From Corynebacterium kroppenstedtii (GTDB lineage: Bacteria > Actinomycetota > Actinomycetes > Mycobacteriales > Mycobacteriaceae), in assembly GCF_016894245.1 (NCBI RefSeq), contig NZ_CP069792.1, forward strand, positions 682,001 through 746,000: DNA of 64,000 bases. The letters run 5' to 3'. Shown piece after piece: positions 12,777 through 22,007 of the stretch; positions within the stretch are counted from its first letter, which is position 1; each line of letters begins with the position of its first letter. The translations under genes were made by a program, and so were the position numbers. The notes under the pieces were generated by a model. That model ran no database searches. It had not been told where the DNA came from and was given only the letters and a program-made list of their open reading frames with translations.

Positions 12777-14768
12777 ATGCTCGAACGCACTTTAGTTTTC
12801 GTCGATACCTCTTATCTTCTAGCAAGCTTTTACAACTCATGGGAAGAAGGTGCCCGAACACAGCTCGAAATTGACCTACCCGAAGTCTGTTCAGTGCTCG
12901 ACCGAATGATTACACAACATGTCGGCCAACCTGTGCAACGACAAAACTGGTATGACGGCATCCCGGATTCCGGGCCTCACCGGTACCAACGCGCACTTCG
13001 GACAGTGGATGGGGTTCAACTGCGCGCGGGACTGCTGATCGAAACTGGGCAACGGCGCACACAAAAAGCGGTCGATACCAGGCTCGTTGCCGACATGATT
13101 CTGGCGGCGATCCGCCAACAATGCTCCGACATGGTTCTCGTGTCCGGAGACCAAGACATGATCCCCGGCGTCGTTGAAGCTTCCGCGATGGGAGTGCGGG
13201 TCCACCTCTACGGATTCAGCTGGGACTCAATGTCCAACGCGCTCCGACACAAATGTGACTCCATCACTGTTCTGGATCCGCGCGAAGACTTCGCCGATAC
13301 CATGCAGATCCAGCCACTCGAGGGCCCCATTCCGCCGTCGATACCCCCGCGGCCACTGGAAGCACAGGATCCCATTGTCGACGACCATGCAACAGAAAAC
13401 GAGGCCTCCGGCAGTGCAGCGTCCGGGGGTACTTCATCTGAAAAGACCTCTACCGGCGATGGCGATTCTGATGCTGCTAAATCCGGTGGTGACAGTTCCG
13501 ACGTAGGTGCTTCAGGCGCTGGTGCTTCGGGCGCTTCCGCTGATGGAACGTCCGACTCTGTGAGCAGTGTGGCCGATTCAGGCATGGCGCCATCTGACCA
13601 GCTAACAGCGTCTACCGCCGGAGCCAGCGTCGAGACTGGAAAGCCCGGCGACAATAGCCAGCTGGCGAAAAACAAAAGTGACGAGGGCCGTTCCTCACAC
13701 TCGGACTCCACCCATGCCCATGAGGCGAACGCCCATGAAGCGGATCAGCATGGACCGGATCAGCATGGAACGGCCGGCCAACCCGCGAACACCAGTGAAG
13801 ACACCTGGACATCCCGGCGCGTGCGCGGAAACATCCATGCCGCCGACGATGAGCACAGCGGGCAATCATCGACCACCCACGAATCCCACTCAGCGGAGTC
13901 AACTCCATCCCGTCCTACGCCGGCCGACATGATGGCCTGCGCCCGACGAAGCGCTAACGCAGCAGATCGTCGACATAATGGAAGCCGCGAAGAAAACCGC
14001 GGTAGCAACGCTGGTCACACGCCACCGCAAACCCGCCCCGCCGTCGATGACCAGGCGGTACCTGGTCAAACGGAGCATTCACCGTCGGGAGGATCACCAG
14101 CGACGCGAATTCCGGAGTCCAGCGTCGACAAGCAACGAACCGCTGAACCCGCTGAAGCAGTCGGGGGAGCCCTGGCCGCAAATGAAGGCTCCATGACCGA
14201 GGCTGCCGGTCACCCGGCGCCGAAAGACGACAACAAGCCCGAGGATCCGCGATCGGCTGATCGGCCGACCACTGTCGTGACCCCGGGGAGTGTTGCTGCG
14301 CGCCATCAAGCAGCGCAACGTGCGGCATCCCAGCAAGCATCAGATGGAAGTACCAACGAGACAGTGTCAGGCGATGCCTCGAGCGGTGACAAGGCCCCCG
14401 ATGCCTCAACGCCCACGCCACAGCCCAAACCTGCACCCAAACCATCAATGATGGCGCCACGGCGGAAGCTTCGGTCGCGGTACGTACCACTGCCCAACGA
14501 GATCTGGACAACCACGGGATTTCAAACGCCGTTTGATGTCGGCCAACAATATGCAACCTGGTGGTTCCATCACGTCGCGACCGAGGAGCAACGCGACAGC
14601 GCACACGTACTCTCCGGCGGAGGGCTCCCGCCGAATGTGGATCGCCCGCTCCTGCAATTCGCCTGCGAATCATTACATGAATACACGCTCAGCGAATCGC
14701 AACGCGTCAGCCTGCGCGACGGGTTCCACACCGGAATCCGCGCGATCCTCATCACTGGCGACGACTAA
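12777..14768 (+). CDS. NYN (PIN-like nuclease) domain protein with long disordered linker
   Basis: Residues 1-170 form a NYN/LabA-type domain with the acidic residues of a metal-dependent RNase site: FVDTSYLLA (Asp9), VDTRLVADMI and VSGDQDMIPGV. This is followed by about 370 residues that are Ser/Asp/Ala/Glu/Pro-rich and surely disordered, including a short His-rich repeat (HEANAHEADQHGPDQHG). A conserved-looking C-terminal domain of about 100 residues starts near RRKLRSRYVPLPNEIWTT. Total 663 residues. NYN proteins with separate C-terminal modules are thought to act on RNA; the substrate is unknown. It is divergent from the dead ABC gene and 18 bases before aftA, so it may be co-transcribed with the arabinan genes. 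SD AGGAA lies 11 bases before ATG. Confidence 0.8.
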   Translation: MLERTLVFVDTSYLLASFYNSWEEGARTQLEIDLPEVCSVLDRMITQHVGQPVQRQNWYDGIPDSGPHRYQRALRTVDGVQLRAGLLIETGQRRTQKAVDTRLVADMILAAIRQQCSDMVLVSGDQDMIPGVVEASAMGVRVHLYGFSWDSMSNALRHKCDSITVLDPREDFADTMQIQPLEGPIPPSIPPRPLEAQDPIVDDHATENEASGSAASGGTSSEKTSTGDGDSDAAKSGGDSSDVGASGAGASGASADGTSDSVSSVADSGMAPSDQLTASTAGASVETGKPGDNSQLAKNKSDEGRSSHSDSTHAHEANAHEADQHGPDQHGTAGQPANTSEDTWTSRRVRGNIHAADDEHSGQSSTTHESHSAESTPSRPTPADMMACARRSANAADRRHNGSREENRGSNAGHTPPQTRPAVDDQAVPGQTEHSPSGGSPATRIPESSVDKQRTAEPAEAVGGALAANEGSMTEAAGHPAPKDDNKPEDPRSADRPTTVVTPGSVAARHQAAQRAASQQASDGSTNETVSGDASSGDKAPDASTPTPQPKPAPKPSMMAPRRKLRSRYVPLPNEIWTTTGFQTPFDVGQQYATWWFHHVATEEQRDSAHVLSGGGLPPNVDRPLLQFACESLHEYTLSESQRVSLRDGFHTGIRAILITGDD

Positions 14769-14786
14769 CCGCTGCCACGGAGGGGC

Positions 14787-16922
14787 ATGGCAATATCCCC
14801 TCTGTCCCACCGATATGCCATGATCTACCCCATGGCATCGAAAAAGGGGAGCGATACGTCGCACAAGGATCCAGCATCCACACCAGTTGCGGATTCCACC
14901 ACGACAACCCATGACGCGGACAGTGTCGCCAACGTCGACACTGCCACGCCCGAAGATCCCATCCTGCCTGCTACAAGCCACTCTGCAGACCACATTGGAC
15001 TCAGCCGAACCATCATAAACATGGTCCTGGCCGTGATCGGTGGCGGGACCATGGCGCTGATCTTCTGGCGCCTTATGAAAACCACGCACTACCCGGCTTT
15101 TAGCAACTCTAACGTCCTCAAAGCGCTTTCCACGCTCACGTCGGCCATCCTCATTATCGTCGTGGCTGCCCTCCTGATTTGGTGGGTTCACGACGAAAAA
15201 CACGTAGGACGTAGCAGCGTCGCAAAGAACACCGCTGCAAGAAATAAGGAATCGGGAGCCCCCTCCCCCGCTGTGCGTCGTCCGCGATGGCGGGTCTGGT
15301 TGACATACATCATCACCTACATATCTCCCGCCGGACTAGTAGGCACGGTGCTCACTATCCCCCTGTCCGCGACCCGCCTGTACCTCGACGGAATCTCCGT
15401 AGATCAGGCATTTCGGACCCAATTCCTCACCCGGATGACCGCACAAATTGGCCTTCATGACATGGCCTACCCGGACATTCCCACCTTCTATCCCGCCGGC
15501 TGGTTCATGACCGGCGGGCGGTTCGCCCACTACACCGGTCTCGCCGGATGGGCCGCATTCCAACCATGGGCCATCATCACGCTCAGCGCAGCAGCGTGCA
15601 TGCTCGTACCCGTATGGCAACGCATTACCGGCAGCCTGCCGCTCGCCACCACCATTGCACTCACCACCACGGCTATCATGCTCTCCCTGTCATCATTTGA
15701 GCCCTACGCGGCCATCGTCGGCATGGGGATCCCCGCCGCAGCTGTTTTTGCATGGCGAGCCATCAACGGAGCCCGCTGGTCGGCCCTCGCAACAGCTATC
15801 TTCCTCGGTGCATCGGCAACGCTTTACACCCTGTTCACTGGTGTTAATGCCCTCGCCATCGTCGTCATTGGGCTCGTCATCGCCATCCGTCGGAAATCGT
15901 TCTTACCGATCATCCGGCTCGCCGGAATTGGCATCGGTTCCCTGCTGATCGCAGCAACGGTCTGGGCTCCCTACATCAAGGACCTGCTGACCAAACCACA
16001 TGGGAGCACGGATACAGCACAGCACTATCTCCCTACCGATGGGACACAAATCCCCACGCCCATGTTCCACATGACCGTTTTGGGGTTCCTCTGCCTCATC
16101 GGAGTCATCTGGCTCATTGTGCGATTCACCCATCCCATTGCCATGCCGATCGCCATCGCCGTGCTGACCTACTACGCCTGGGTGCTGCTGTCCATGGCCG
16201 CCACACTCCACGGGACGACGCTACTGGGATTCCGCTTGGAGCCACCCATCACCATGCTGCTCGCTACCGCCGGTGTACTCGGACTCCGTGACGCCCTCGC
16301 ACACGGGATACCTGCTCTCTACCCCGAACGGTTTGCCACCGCGGCACCCACCATCACACTGGTCATCGGCGTGCTCGTCGGGATTGCGGCCACCGAATTC
16401 GCAGCGACAATCCCCTGGTCCATCTCCCATTCGATCAATTCCGCCTACTCCGACACCGACGGCGACGGACATCGCAACGACGGAATCCCGGCAGATTCTG
16501 GCACCTACTACCAGAAAGTCGTGGACACCATCGGGCGCGAACCCACCGACACTGTTCTTCTTGCCGACGAACAAGCCTTCATGGCGTACCATCCCTACCT
16601 CGAGTTCCAAGCGCTCACCGCCCACTACGCCAACCCGCTCGGCGAATTCGAACAACGAAACGCTGCCATCGAGAAGTGGTCAGAGGCCGAAACACCCGAG
16701 GAACTCAACTCCGCCATGGACGACATGCCCTGGAGGAAACCCGACGCCATCCTCTTCCGTGGCTCCATCGACGATGACGACTGGGCATTGAACGTCGCCG
16801 ATGACGTGTACCCCAGCGACCCCAACGTGCATTTCCGCTCCATGCACTTCCACCCCAAGGCATTCAGCGACTGGACAGTGACACAAGTCGGACCATTCGT
16901 CGTCGCTGTTAGGCCCCAATAA
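14787..16922 (+). CDS. aftA: Galactan 5-O-arabinofuranosyltransferase AftA
   Basis: Adds the first arabinofuranose residues from decaprenyl-phospho-arabinose onto the galactan chain of arabinogalactan (GT85). It is a polytopic membrane protein of 711 residues: a polar N-terminus of about 70, roughly ten or more membrane helices, and a periplasmic C-terminal domain from about residue 550 (DTDGDGHRNDGIPADSGTYY). The family signature is in the first periplasmic loop: QAFRTQFLTRMT, DMAYPDIPTFYPAGWF and GGRFAHYTGLAGW. GGAGG precedes ATG 14787 closely; ATG 14832 is an alternative start. Directly followed by emb, the conserved corynebacterial/mycobacterial order. Confidence 0.93.
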   Translation: MAISPLSHRYAMIYPMASKKGSDTSHKDPASTPVADSTTTTHDADSVANVDTATPEDPILPATSHSADHIGLSRTIINMVLAVIGGGTMALIFWRLMKTTHYPAFSNSNVLKALSTLTSAILIIVVAALLIWWVHDEKHVGRSSVAKNTAARNKESGAPSPAVRRPRWRVWLTYIITYISPAGLVGTVLTIPLSATRLYLDGISVDQAFRTQFLTRMTAQIGLHDMAYPDIPTFYPAGWFMTGGRFAHYTGLAGWAAFQPWAIITLSAAACMLVPVWQRITGSLPLATTIALTTTAIMLSLSSFEPYAAIVGMGIPAAAVFAWRAINGARWSALATAIFLGASATLYTLFTGVNALAIVVIGLVIAIRRKSFLPIIRLAGIGIGSLLIAATVWAPYIKDLLTKPHGSTDTAQHYLPTDGTQIPTPMFHMTVLGFLCLIGVIWLIVRFTHPIAMPIAIAVLTYYAWVLLSMAATLHGTTLLGFRLEPPITMLLATAGVLGLRDALAHGIPALYPERFATAAPTITLVIGVLVGIAATEFAATIPWSISHSINSAYSDTDGDGHRNDGIPADSGTYYQKVVDTIGREPTDTVLLADEQAFMAYHPYLEFQALTAHYANPLGEFEQRNAAIEKWSEAETPEELNSAMDDMPWRKPDAILFRGSIDDDDWALNVADDVYPSDPNVHFRSMHFHPKAFSDWTVTQVGPFVVAVRPQ

Positions 16923-16943
16923 ATTTCAGGTGATGTAACCAGA

Positions 16944-19900
16944 ATGGTCTCCTCACAGGAACGTGACGTAGACTTCCAACACGTGTCACGGGTGAAAACT
17001 GACGGCAATAAAGGAAGCAGTCCCGCCCCACAGCAGCCACGTAAAGAAGGCTCGGGCGGAGACTCCCGCATTCGGCGTACCAAAATGGTGGCGGCGGTCA
17101 CCGGTATTGCCGCCTTCCTGTTGTTCATTCTCACCCCCCTCCTGCCCGTCAAACAGACGCAATCGTCCATTGATTGGCCCCAAAACGACAACATCAATTC
17201 CGTTGTCGCACCCCTGATTTCTTATTCCCCCGAGTCGCTCGACTTCACGGTCCCACTTTCCCTGGTTGACAACCTCAACGATAACCAGACCGACCTCCTC
17301 TCCACCCTCCCGCACGATTCACGATTCGTCGCGTCCCGAGGGCTCATTGTTCGCGCCACTGACGACGGTGTCGACGTCATCAATCGCAGCCAGGTCATTC
17401 TTCAGCTCACGAACTCGACGCTAGACTCACTGCCCGACGACGCCACTCTCAAGGTTCACTCCGACGCCACGTCGACCACCATTGATGTACCTGGTCAGAC
17501 CGACAAGAGTGGGAAAAAACTCTCGGCGACTGTGGACGGGGACAGACGTCCGCAGATGACCGGCGTCTACACCGAGGTCTCATCGAGCGCCAAGAACGAC
17601 GCCATTAACGCCGGGTTCAAGGCGCACGCGACTATCGACTCGCGGTTTACGTCGCGGCCAACCTTGGTGAAGTACGTCGCGATGATCGCGGGGCTTATCG
17701 GGGCGTTGTACTCCCTTGTCGCGCTCTGGAGATTAGACAAGGTCGGAACACGGAATCGTGTTCCGCTGTTGCCGAAGAACTGGAAGAAGTTCACTACCCT
17801 CGACGGCATCGTCAGCACCGTCTTGATCTACTGGTACTTCTTCGGCGCAAATACGTCCGACGACGGCTACTTGCTCACGATGGCGCGAGCCTCCAAGCAC
17901 TCCGGCTACATGGCCAACTACTACCGGTGGTTTGGCGTACCCGAATCTCCCTTCGGCGCCCCCTACTATGACCTTCTCGGCCTCATGGCCCGGGTCGGGA
18001 CAACATCCACCTGGATGCGGCTGCCCGAAATCATCGCCGCATTCCTCACCTGGTTCTTACTCTCACGGTGCGTGATTCCCCGATTCGGCCCAGAAATCGC
18101 GAGCCGAAAAGTCCCCTACTGGACTGCAGGCTTCGTTTTCCTCGCCGTCTGGATGGCCTACAACAACGGCCTGCGCCCCGAGCCAGTCATCGCCCTCGGC
18201 GCAATCTTGACATGGGTCCTTCTGGAACGAGCCATCTGCACAGACCGCCTGGCCCCCGCAGCCCTCGCCGTCATCGTGGCATCCATATCACTCGCGGCGG
18301 GACCAACCGGGCTCATGGCTGTGGCTGCACTCCTGGCAGCACTGTCTGGCATTTTCCGCATCGTCATCCACCGGCTCGACGCGCTAGGCACTCCTAAGTC
18401 ATCGAGCAAGAAAGCGGTTGTGGGAGGAGTCACCGCACTACTAGCACCATTCCTCGCAGTGGGGACCGCCATCCTCGTCGCGGTCTTCGGAGACCAAACT
18501 CTCTCCACCGTGATGCAGTCGATCAAACTGCGAGGATTTATCGGCCCATCACTCCACTGGTACGAAGAGTCGGTTCGCTACGAAGCACTCTTCTCTGCGA
18601 CAGAAAACGGGTCCTTTGCACGCCGATTCCCCATCTTCATGGTGATTCTGGCACTGGGCACCGTTCTTGCCGCCATGCTACGGCACAAAACCGTGCTGGG
18701 CGCACGGCCTGGGCCGACACAGCGCCTCGTCCTCGTCGTTATCGGAACAGCGTTCTTCATGGCATTCACGCCGACGAAATGGACACACCACTTCGGCGTC
18801 TACGCAGGGGTGGGGGCTGCCGTTGCCGCGTTGGCCTCGGTTGCCGCGTCACAGTTTGCCGCGCGATCCGTCCGTAACCGGTTCCTCTACCTCGGTATCA
18901 CCATCTTCCTGGGTGCTTTAGCGCTGGCAGGTATCAACGGCTGGTGGTACATCTCCTCGCTGGGCGTCCCGTGGTACGACAAACCTATCTCGATCAAAGA
19001 CACACAAGTGTCCACGATTGTTTTGGTGGTCGCGCTGCTCATCATGGCGTGGGGAGTTATTCAATCCTTCCGGTTGGACATCCAAGAAACGCTGGCCGAA
19101 ACCAACTCAGAGAGCGAAGCGCTAGAGAACCGTGAACGCGCGCGAGCACAACGGTTCGCCGCCCTGACGTCGTCACCCATTGCCGTTCTCTGCGCACTCG
19201 TCGTCGTCTTTAACTGCGCCGCCATGGGGAAAGCTTTTATCAAGCAATACCCCGCTTACTCCGTCGGGCTGGGAAATATCCGCACTTTAGCAGGAAAAAC
19301 CTGCCAAATGGCGGATTATGTTGAGGTAGAAAAACACCCGTCGAGCAATATGCTCTCGACTGCCGACGGCAGCAAGTTTAAGGATTCATTGACCGCTGAT
19401 AACAACCAAAACTTCGGCGCAAACAATATCCCGGCAGCCATCTACCCTGACATCGACTTCGGCACGGTAGACACCGTCGACGCTGCGGAACAAGAGAAGG
19501 CGGAGAACAACAAGTCGCGAAAGTCGACTAACAACTCGTCCGATGCGGACAGTTCCGACCAGAGCACAAATAACGCGACCAACGGCTCACAAACATCAGG
19601 GACTAACCGCGGAGAAGCAGCGGCCGGCGACTCTGAAAAAGCGAATGCCCGAGGAACTAGCAACTCGAGCTCCGGTACCACAAGCTCCGCTGGAACAAAG
19701 GGTGGCACCCAGCACACGCGCGGGATCAACAATTCTGCAGCTGCGCTACCGTTCGGACTTGATCCTAAGAAAGTCCCCGTTGTCGGCTCATACAGCAGCG
19801 GCATTCAGGTGCCTGCCGAGACTAAGACCTCGTGGTACAAACTGGACCAGCGCACATCACCACTGATCGTCGTGTCAGCTGCGGGATCTATTAAACACAT

Positions 19901-20564
19901 CGACAGCAATGGAGTTGTCCAGCCGGGTCTCGATCTGGTGCTGGAGTACGGCCATAGAGACGACAGTGGCAAGGTCACCAACACGGGTGAACTCCTCCCC
20001 ATTGATCCCGGCCCTGCCCCTATGTGGCGAAACCTCCGGTTCCTTACTTCAGACATCCCCGAGGACGCTAATGTGCTCCGCCTACACGCTAAGGATAAAG
20101 AGTTAGCGCGGCGGGACTGGCTAGCGTTCACGCCACCTCGGATGCCACAACTTGAGACCCTCAACTCTTATGTGGGCCGCAAGGACCCGGTGTTCCTCGA
20201 ATGGGAGACACCGCTGCAGTTCCCCTGCCAGCGTCAATATGATCACTGGGCAGGAGTCGCAGAGTTGCCGAAGTACCGAATCGCCCCTAGCTATGACTCT
20301 CAACGCGCTAACAGTGGATGGATGGACTACAGCGGAGGTGGATCTCTCGGCCTGGTCGAAACAACCACCGTCCCCATGGCTCTGCCAACCTACTTCAGGG
20401 ATGACTGGGGACGTGACTGGGGTGAACTCGACCTACTCCTACCACCTGCCAATTCAAAGAAGAAAGAGATTAAACCCGGACATATTACCGAAAAGACCGA
20501 AACTCGTTCCGGTCTATGGAACCCCGGCCCAATGAATTACGAAGACCAAGGATCGTCCGCCTAG
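16944..20564 (+). CDS. emb: Arabinosyltransferase Emb (EmbC/EmbA/EmbB family)
   Basis: Polymerises arabinan of arabinogalactan from decaprenyl-phospho-arabinose; the family is the ethambutol target in mycobacteria (GT53, GT-C fold). At 1206 residues it has an N-terminal cytoplasmic tail, a first helix (MVAAVTGIAAFLLFILTPLL), a periplasmic jelly-roll region, a helical bundle with the catalytic-loop motif NTSDDGYLLTMARASKHSG and the GAPYYDLLGLMARV region, and a C-terminal carbohydrate-binding part with SGIQVPAETKTSWYKL and RDDWGRDWGELDL. A Ser/Asn/Thr/Gly-rich insertion of about 80 residues (about 855-935) sits in the C-terminal periplasmic domain. 21 bases after aftA, with AGGTGA upstream. Only one emb gene is seen here, as in Corynebacterium. 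Confidence 0.94.
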   Translation: MVSSQERDVDFQHVSRVKTDGNKGSSPAPQQPRKEGSGGDSRIRRTKMVAAVTGIAAFLLFILTPLLPVKQTQSSIDWPQNDNINSVVAPLISYSPESLDFTVPLSLVDNLNDNQTDLLSTLPHDSRFVASRGLIVRATDDGVDVINRSQVILQLTNSTLDSLPDDATLKVHSDATSTTIDVPGQTDKSGKKLSATVDGDRRPQMTGVYTEVSSSAKNDAINAGFKAHATIDSRFTSRPTLVKYVAMIAGLIGALYSLVALWRLDKVGTRNRVPLLPKNWKKFTTLDGIVSTVLIYWYFFGANTSDDGYLLTMARASKHSGYMANYYRWFGVPESPFGAPYYDLLGLMARVGTTSTWMRLPEIIAAFLTWFLLSRCVIPRFGPEIASRKVPYWTAGFVFLAVWMAYNNGLRPEPVIALGAILTWVLLERAICTDRLAPAALAVIVASISLAAGPTGLMAVAALLAALSGIFRIVIHRLDALGTPKSSSKKAVVGGVTALLAPFLAVGTAILVAVFGDQTLSTVMQSIKLRGFIGPSLHWYEESVRYEALFSATENGSFARRFPIFMVILALGTVLAAMLRHKTVLGARPGPTQRLVLVVIGTAFFMAFTPTKWTHHFGVYAGVGAAVAALASVAASQFAARSVRNRFLYLGITIFLGALALAGINGWWYISSLGVPWYDKPISIKDTQVSTIVLVVALLIMAWGVIQSFRLDIQETLAETNSESEALENRERARAQRFAALTSSPIAVLCALVVVFNCAAMGKAFIKQYPAYSVGLGNIRTLAGKTCQMADYVEVEKHPSSNMLSTADGSKFKDSLTADNNQNFGANNIPAAIYPDIDFGTVDTVDAAEQEKAENNKSRKSTNNSSDADSSDQSTNNATNGSQTSGTNRGEAAAGDSEKANARGTSNSSSGTTSSAGTKGGTQHTRGINNSAAALPFGLDPKKVPVVGSYSSGIQVPAETKTSWYKLDQRTSPLIVVSAAGSIKHIDSNGVVQPGLDLVLEYGHRDDSGKVTNTGELLPIDPGPAPMWRNLRFLTSDIPEDANVLRLHAKDKELARRDWLAFTPPRMPQLETLNSYVGRKDPVFLEWETPLQFPCQRQYDHWAGVAELPKYRIAPSYDSQRANSGWMDYSGGGSLGLVETTTVPMALPTYFRDDWGRDWGELDLLLPPANSKKKEIKPGHITEKTETRSGLWNPGPMNYEDQGSSA

Positions 20565-20581
20565 GCCGGGTTCGCCTAGGC
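20559..20581. terminator. Hairpin shared by convergent emb and glycerate kinase genes
   Basis: A perfect 8-bp stem GCCTAGGC/GCCTAGGC with a 7-base loop (CGGGTTC). The TAG stop of emb lies in the left arm and the TAG stop of the opposing glycerate kinase gene in the right arm. There is no T tract, so termination would depend on the hairpin alone. Confidence 0.5.
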
Positions 20582-21958
20582 CGACTGAAACCGTCGGACA
20601 AGTTTTTCTGTCGCGCGTTCCACATACTCGGCAGCGTGCTGAATGGTGTCGTCCTCGTCGCCCGCTCGGTCTGACACCTCAGCGAGCCCGATAACATCTG
20701 ATATTCCAGCGTCCGCGAGCTCGTCCTTGTGAACGTCCACTGCTCCTGCAACAGCCACGACCGGAATACCACGCGCCCCAGCCCGGCGCGCTGCTGCGAC
20801 GGGGACTTTCCCCGACAACGTCTGTTTATCTAAAGATCCTTCTCCAACGATCAAAAGATCGGCTCCAGCTGCCACAGCGTTATCAAAACCGTTAAGCTGA
20901 GCAACCGCGTCAAAGCCGGGAACGGTCATAGCGGAGCACACCGCAGTCAAACCGGAGGCAAATCCACCCGCTGCGCCCATTCCCGCACCGGCCGGGTCAA
21001 AGTCTTCGTTGAGACGCGAGAGGCACGAAGCCCATTGAGATAGCCCCTTTTCCAGTACATCTACTTCCTGGGAGCCTGCACCTTTTTGCGGTGCATAAAC
21101 GGCTGCTGCGCCGTCAGCTCCCAAAAGGGGATTAGAGACATCCGTAGCAATGATGATGTGGGCACGGTGTAATTGCCCATGGTGTGGCTCAGAGTCAGGA
21201 CAACGGAGGCGAAGGGAAGAGTTGAGGTTCGACGTATCAATCGCGTCGGCGTGGCACAACCCTTCGCCTCCGGGGGCAACGTCATTGCCGTCGCTATCGA
21301 GGATGCGCGCACCGAGCGCGCGGAGTGCTCCACTTCCTCCATCGGTGCAGGCAGATCCGCCAATCCCGCAGATAATGGTTGTGGCGCCCGCATCCACCGC
21401 TGCACAGAGTAATTGTCCCGTGCCATAGCTGTCAGCGCGGAGGGAGGCGCCTGGCCCCGGAGAGATCCAAGCCAACCCGCTGGCTTCCGCCATTTCAATG
21501 ACGGCAATGGAACCGTGGTCCTCACGCCCATCACGATCACCAAGGCTTTTCGTGAATTCATCCATTTGACTCGTGTGAGAGCCATTAGGGTGGGAGGGCT
21601 TCATCAGGACCCAGCGTGCGTCATGGTCGCCGCCGAGAGGGCCGCGCACCCACGTTACACGCAGTTCAGCGTCGTAATCGGGGTACGGATTCGGATCGCC
21701 ATCATGTCCAGCATGCGCATCGTCGCTTGCCAGGCCCGGACGGTCGGCATCGTCGATCGTGTGGTTCCCACGGCTACGACGGTGTCGTCGAGACGTTGAT
21801 AGGGCAACCTCGATTAGGCCTTCGCCGCCGTCGGATACGGGAATTGTCGTGCACTCGGCGCGAGGGAGGGCACGCTTCACCCCACGTTCCATAGCCTCCG
21901 CTGCCTCAGCGGCGGTGAGCGATCCCTTGAACTTGTCCGGGGCTATGAGTACGCGCAT
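20576..21958 (-). CDS. glxK: Glycerate kinase
   Basis: Phosphorylates D-glycerate (glycerate kinase type 2, GlxK family). Signature stretches are MRVLIAPDKFKGSLTAAEAA at the N-terminus, IPVSDGGEGLIE, GASLRADSYGTGQLL, IICGIGGSACTDGGSGALRA and ADLLIVGEGSLDKQTLSGK. The protein is 460 residues, longer than the usual 370-390, because of a polar His/Asp/Gly/Pro-rich insertion at about residues 58-100 and another near 125-145. It appears monocistronic, convergent with emb. ATG 21958 begins the conserved N-terminus directly, so the start is secure. Confidence 0.93.
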   Translation of the reverse strand: MRVLIAPDKFKGSLTAAEAAEAMERGVKRALPRAECTTIPVSDGGEGLIEVALSTSRRHRRSRGNHTIDDADRPGLASDDAHAGHDGDPNPYPDYDAELRVTWVRGPLGGDHDARWVLMKPSHPNGSHTSQMDEFTKSLGDRDGREDHGSIAVIEMAEASGLAWISPGPGASLRADSYGTGQLLCAAVDAGATTIICGIGGSACTDGGSGALRALGARILDSDGNDVAPGGEGLCHADAIDTSNLNSSLRLRCPDSEPHHGQLHRAHIIIATDVSNPLLGADGAAAVYAPQKGAGSQEVDVLEKGLSQWASCLSRLNEDFDPAGAGMGAAGGFASGLTAVCSAMTVPGFDAVAQLNGFDNAVAAGADLLIVGEGSLDKQTLSGKVPVAAARRAGARGIPVVAVAGAVDVHKDELADAGISDVIGLAEVSDRAGDEDDTIQHAAEYVERATEKLVRRFQSA

Positions 21959-22007
21959 GAGGGCCGTCCCTGTGTCAACCGGATACTACCGAATGTTGCT
22001 GGTAAGG

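Noticed and set aside
13174-14673. Long alternative frames inside the NYN-domain gene
   Set aside because: They are shadows of the biased linker sequence; the NYN frame has the catalytic motifs and the ribosome-binding site.
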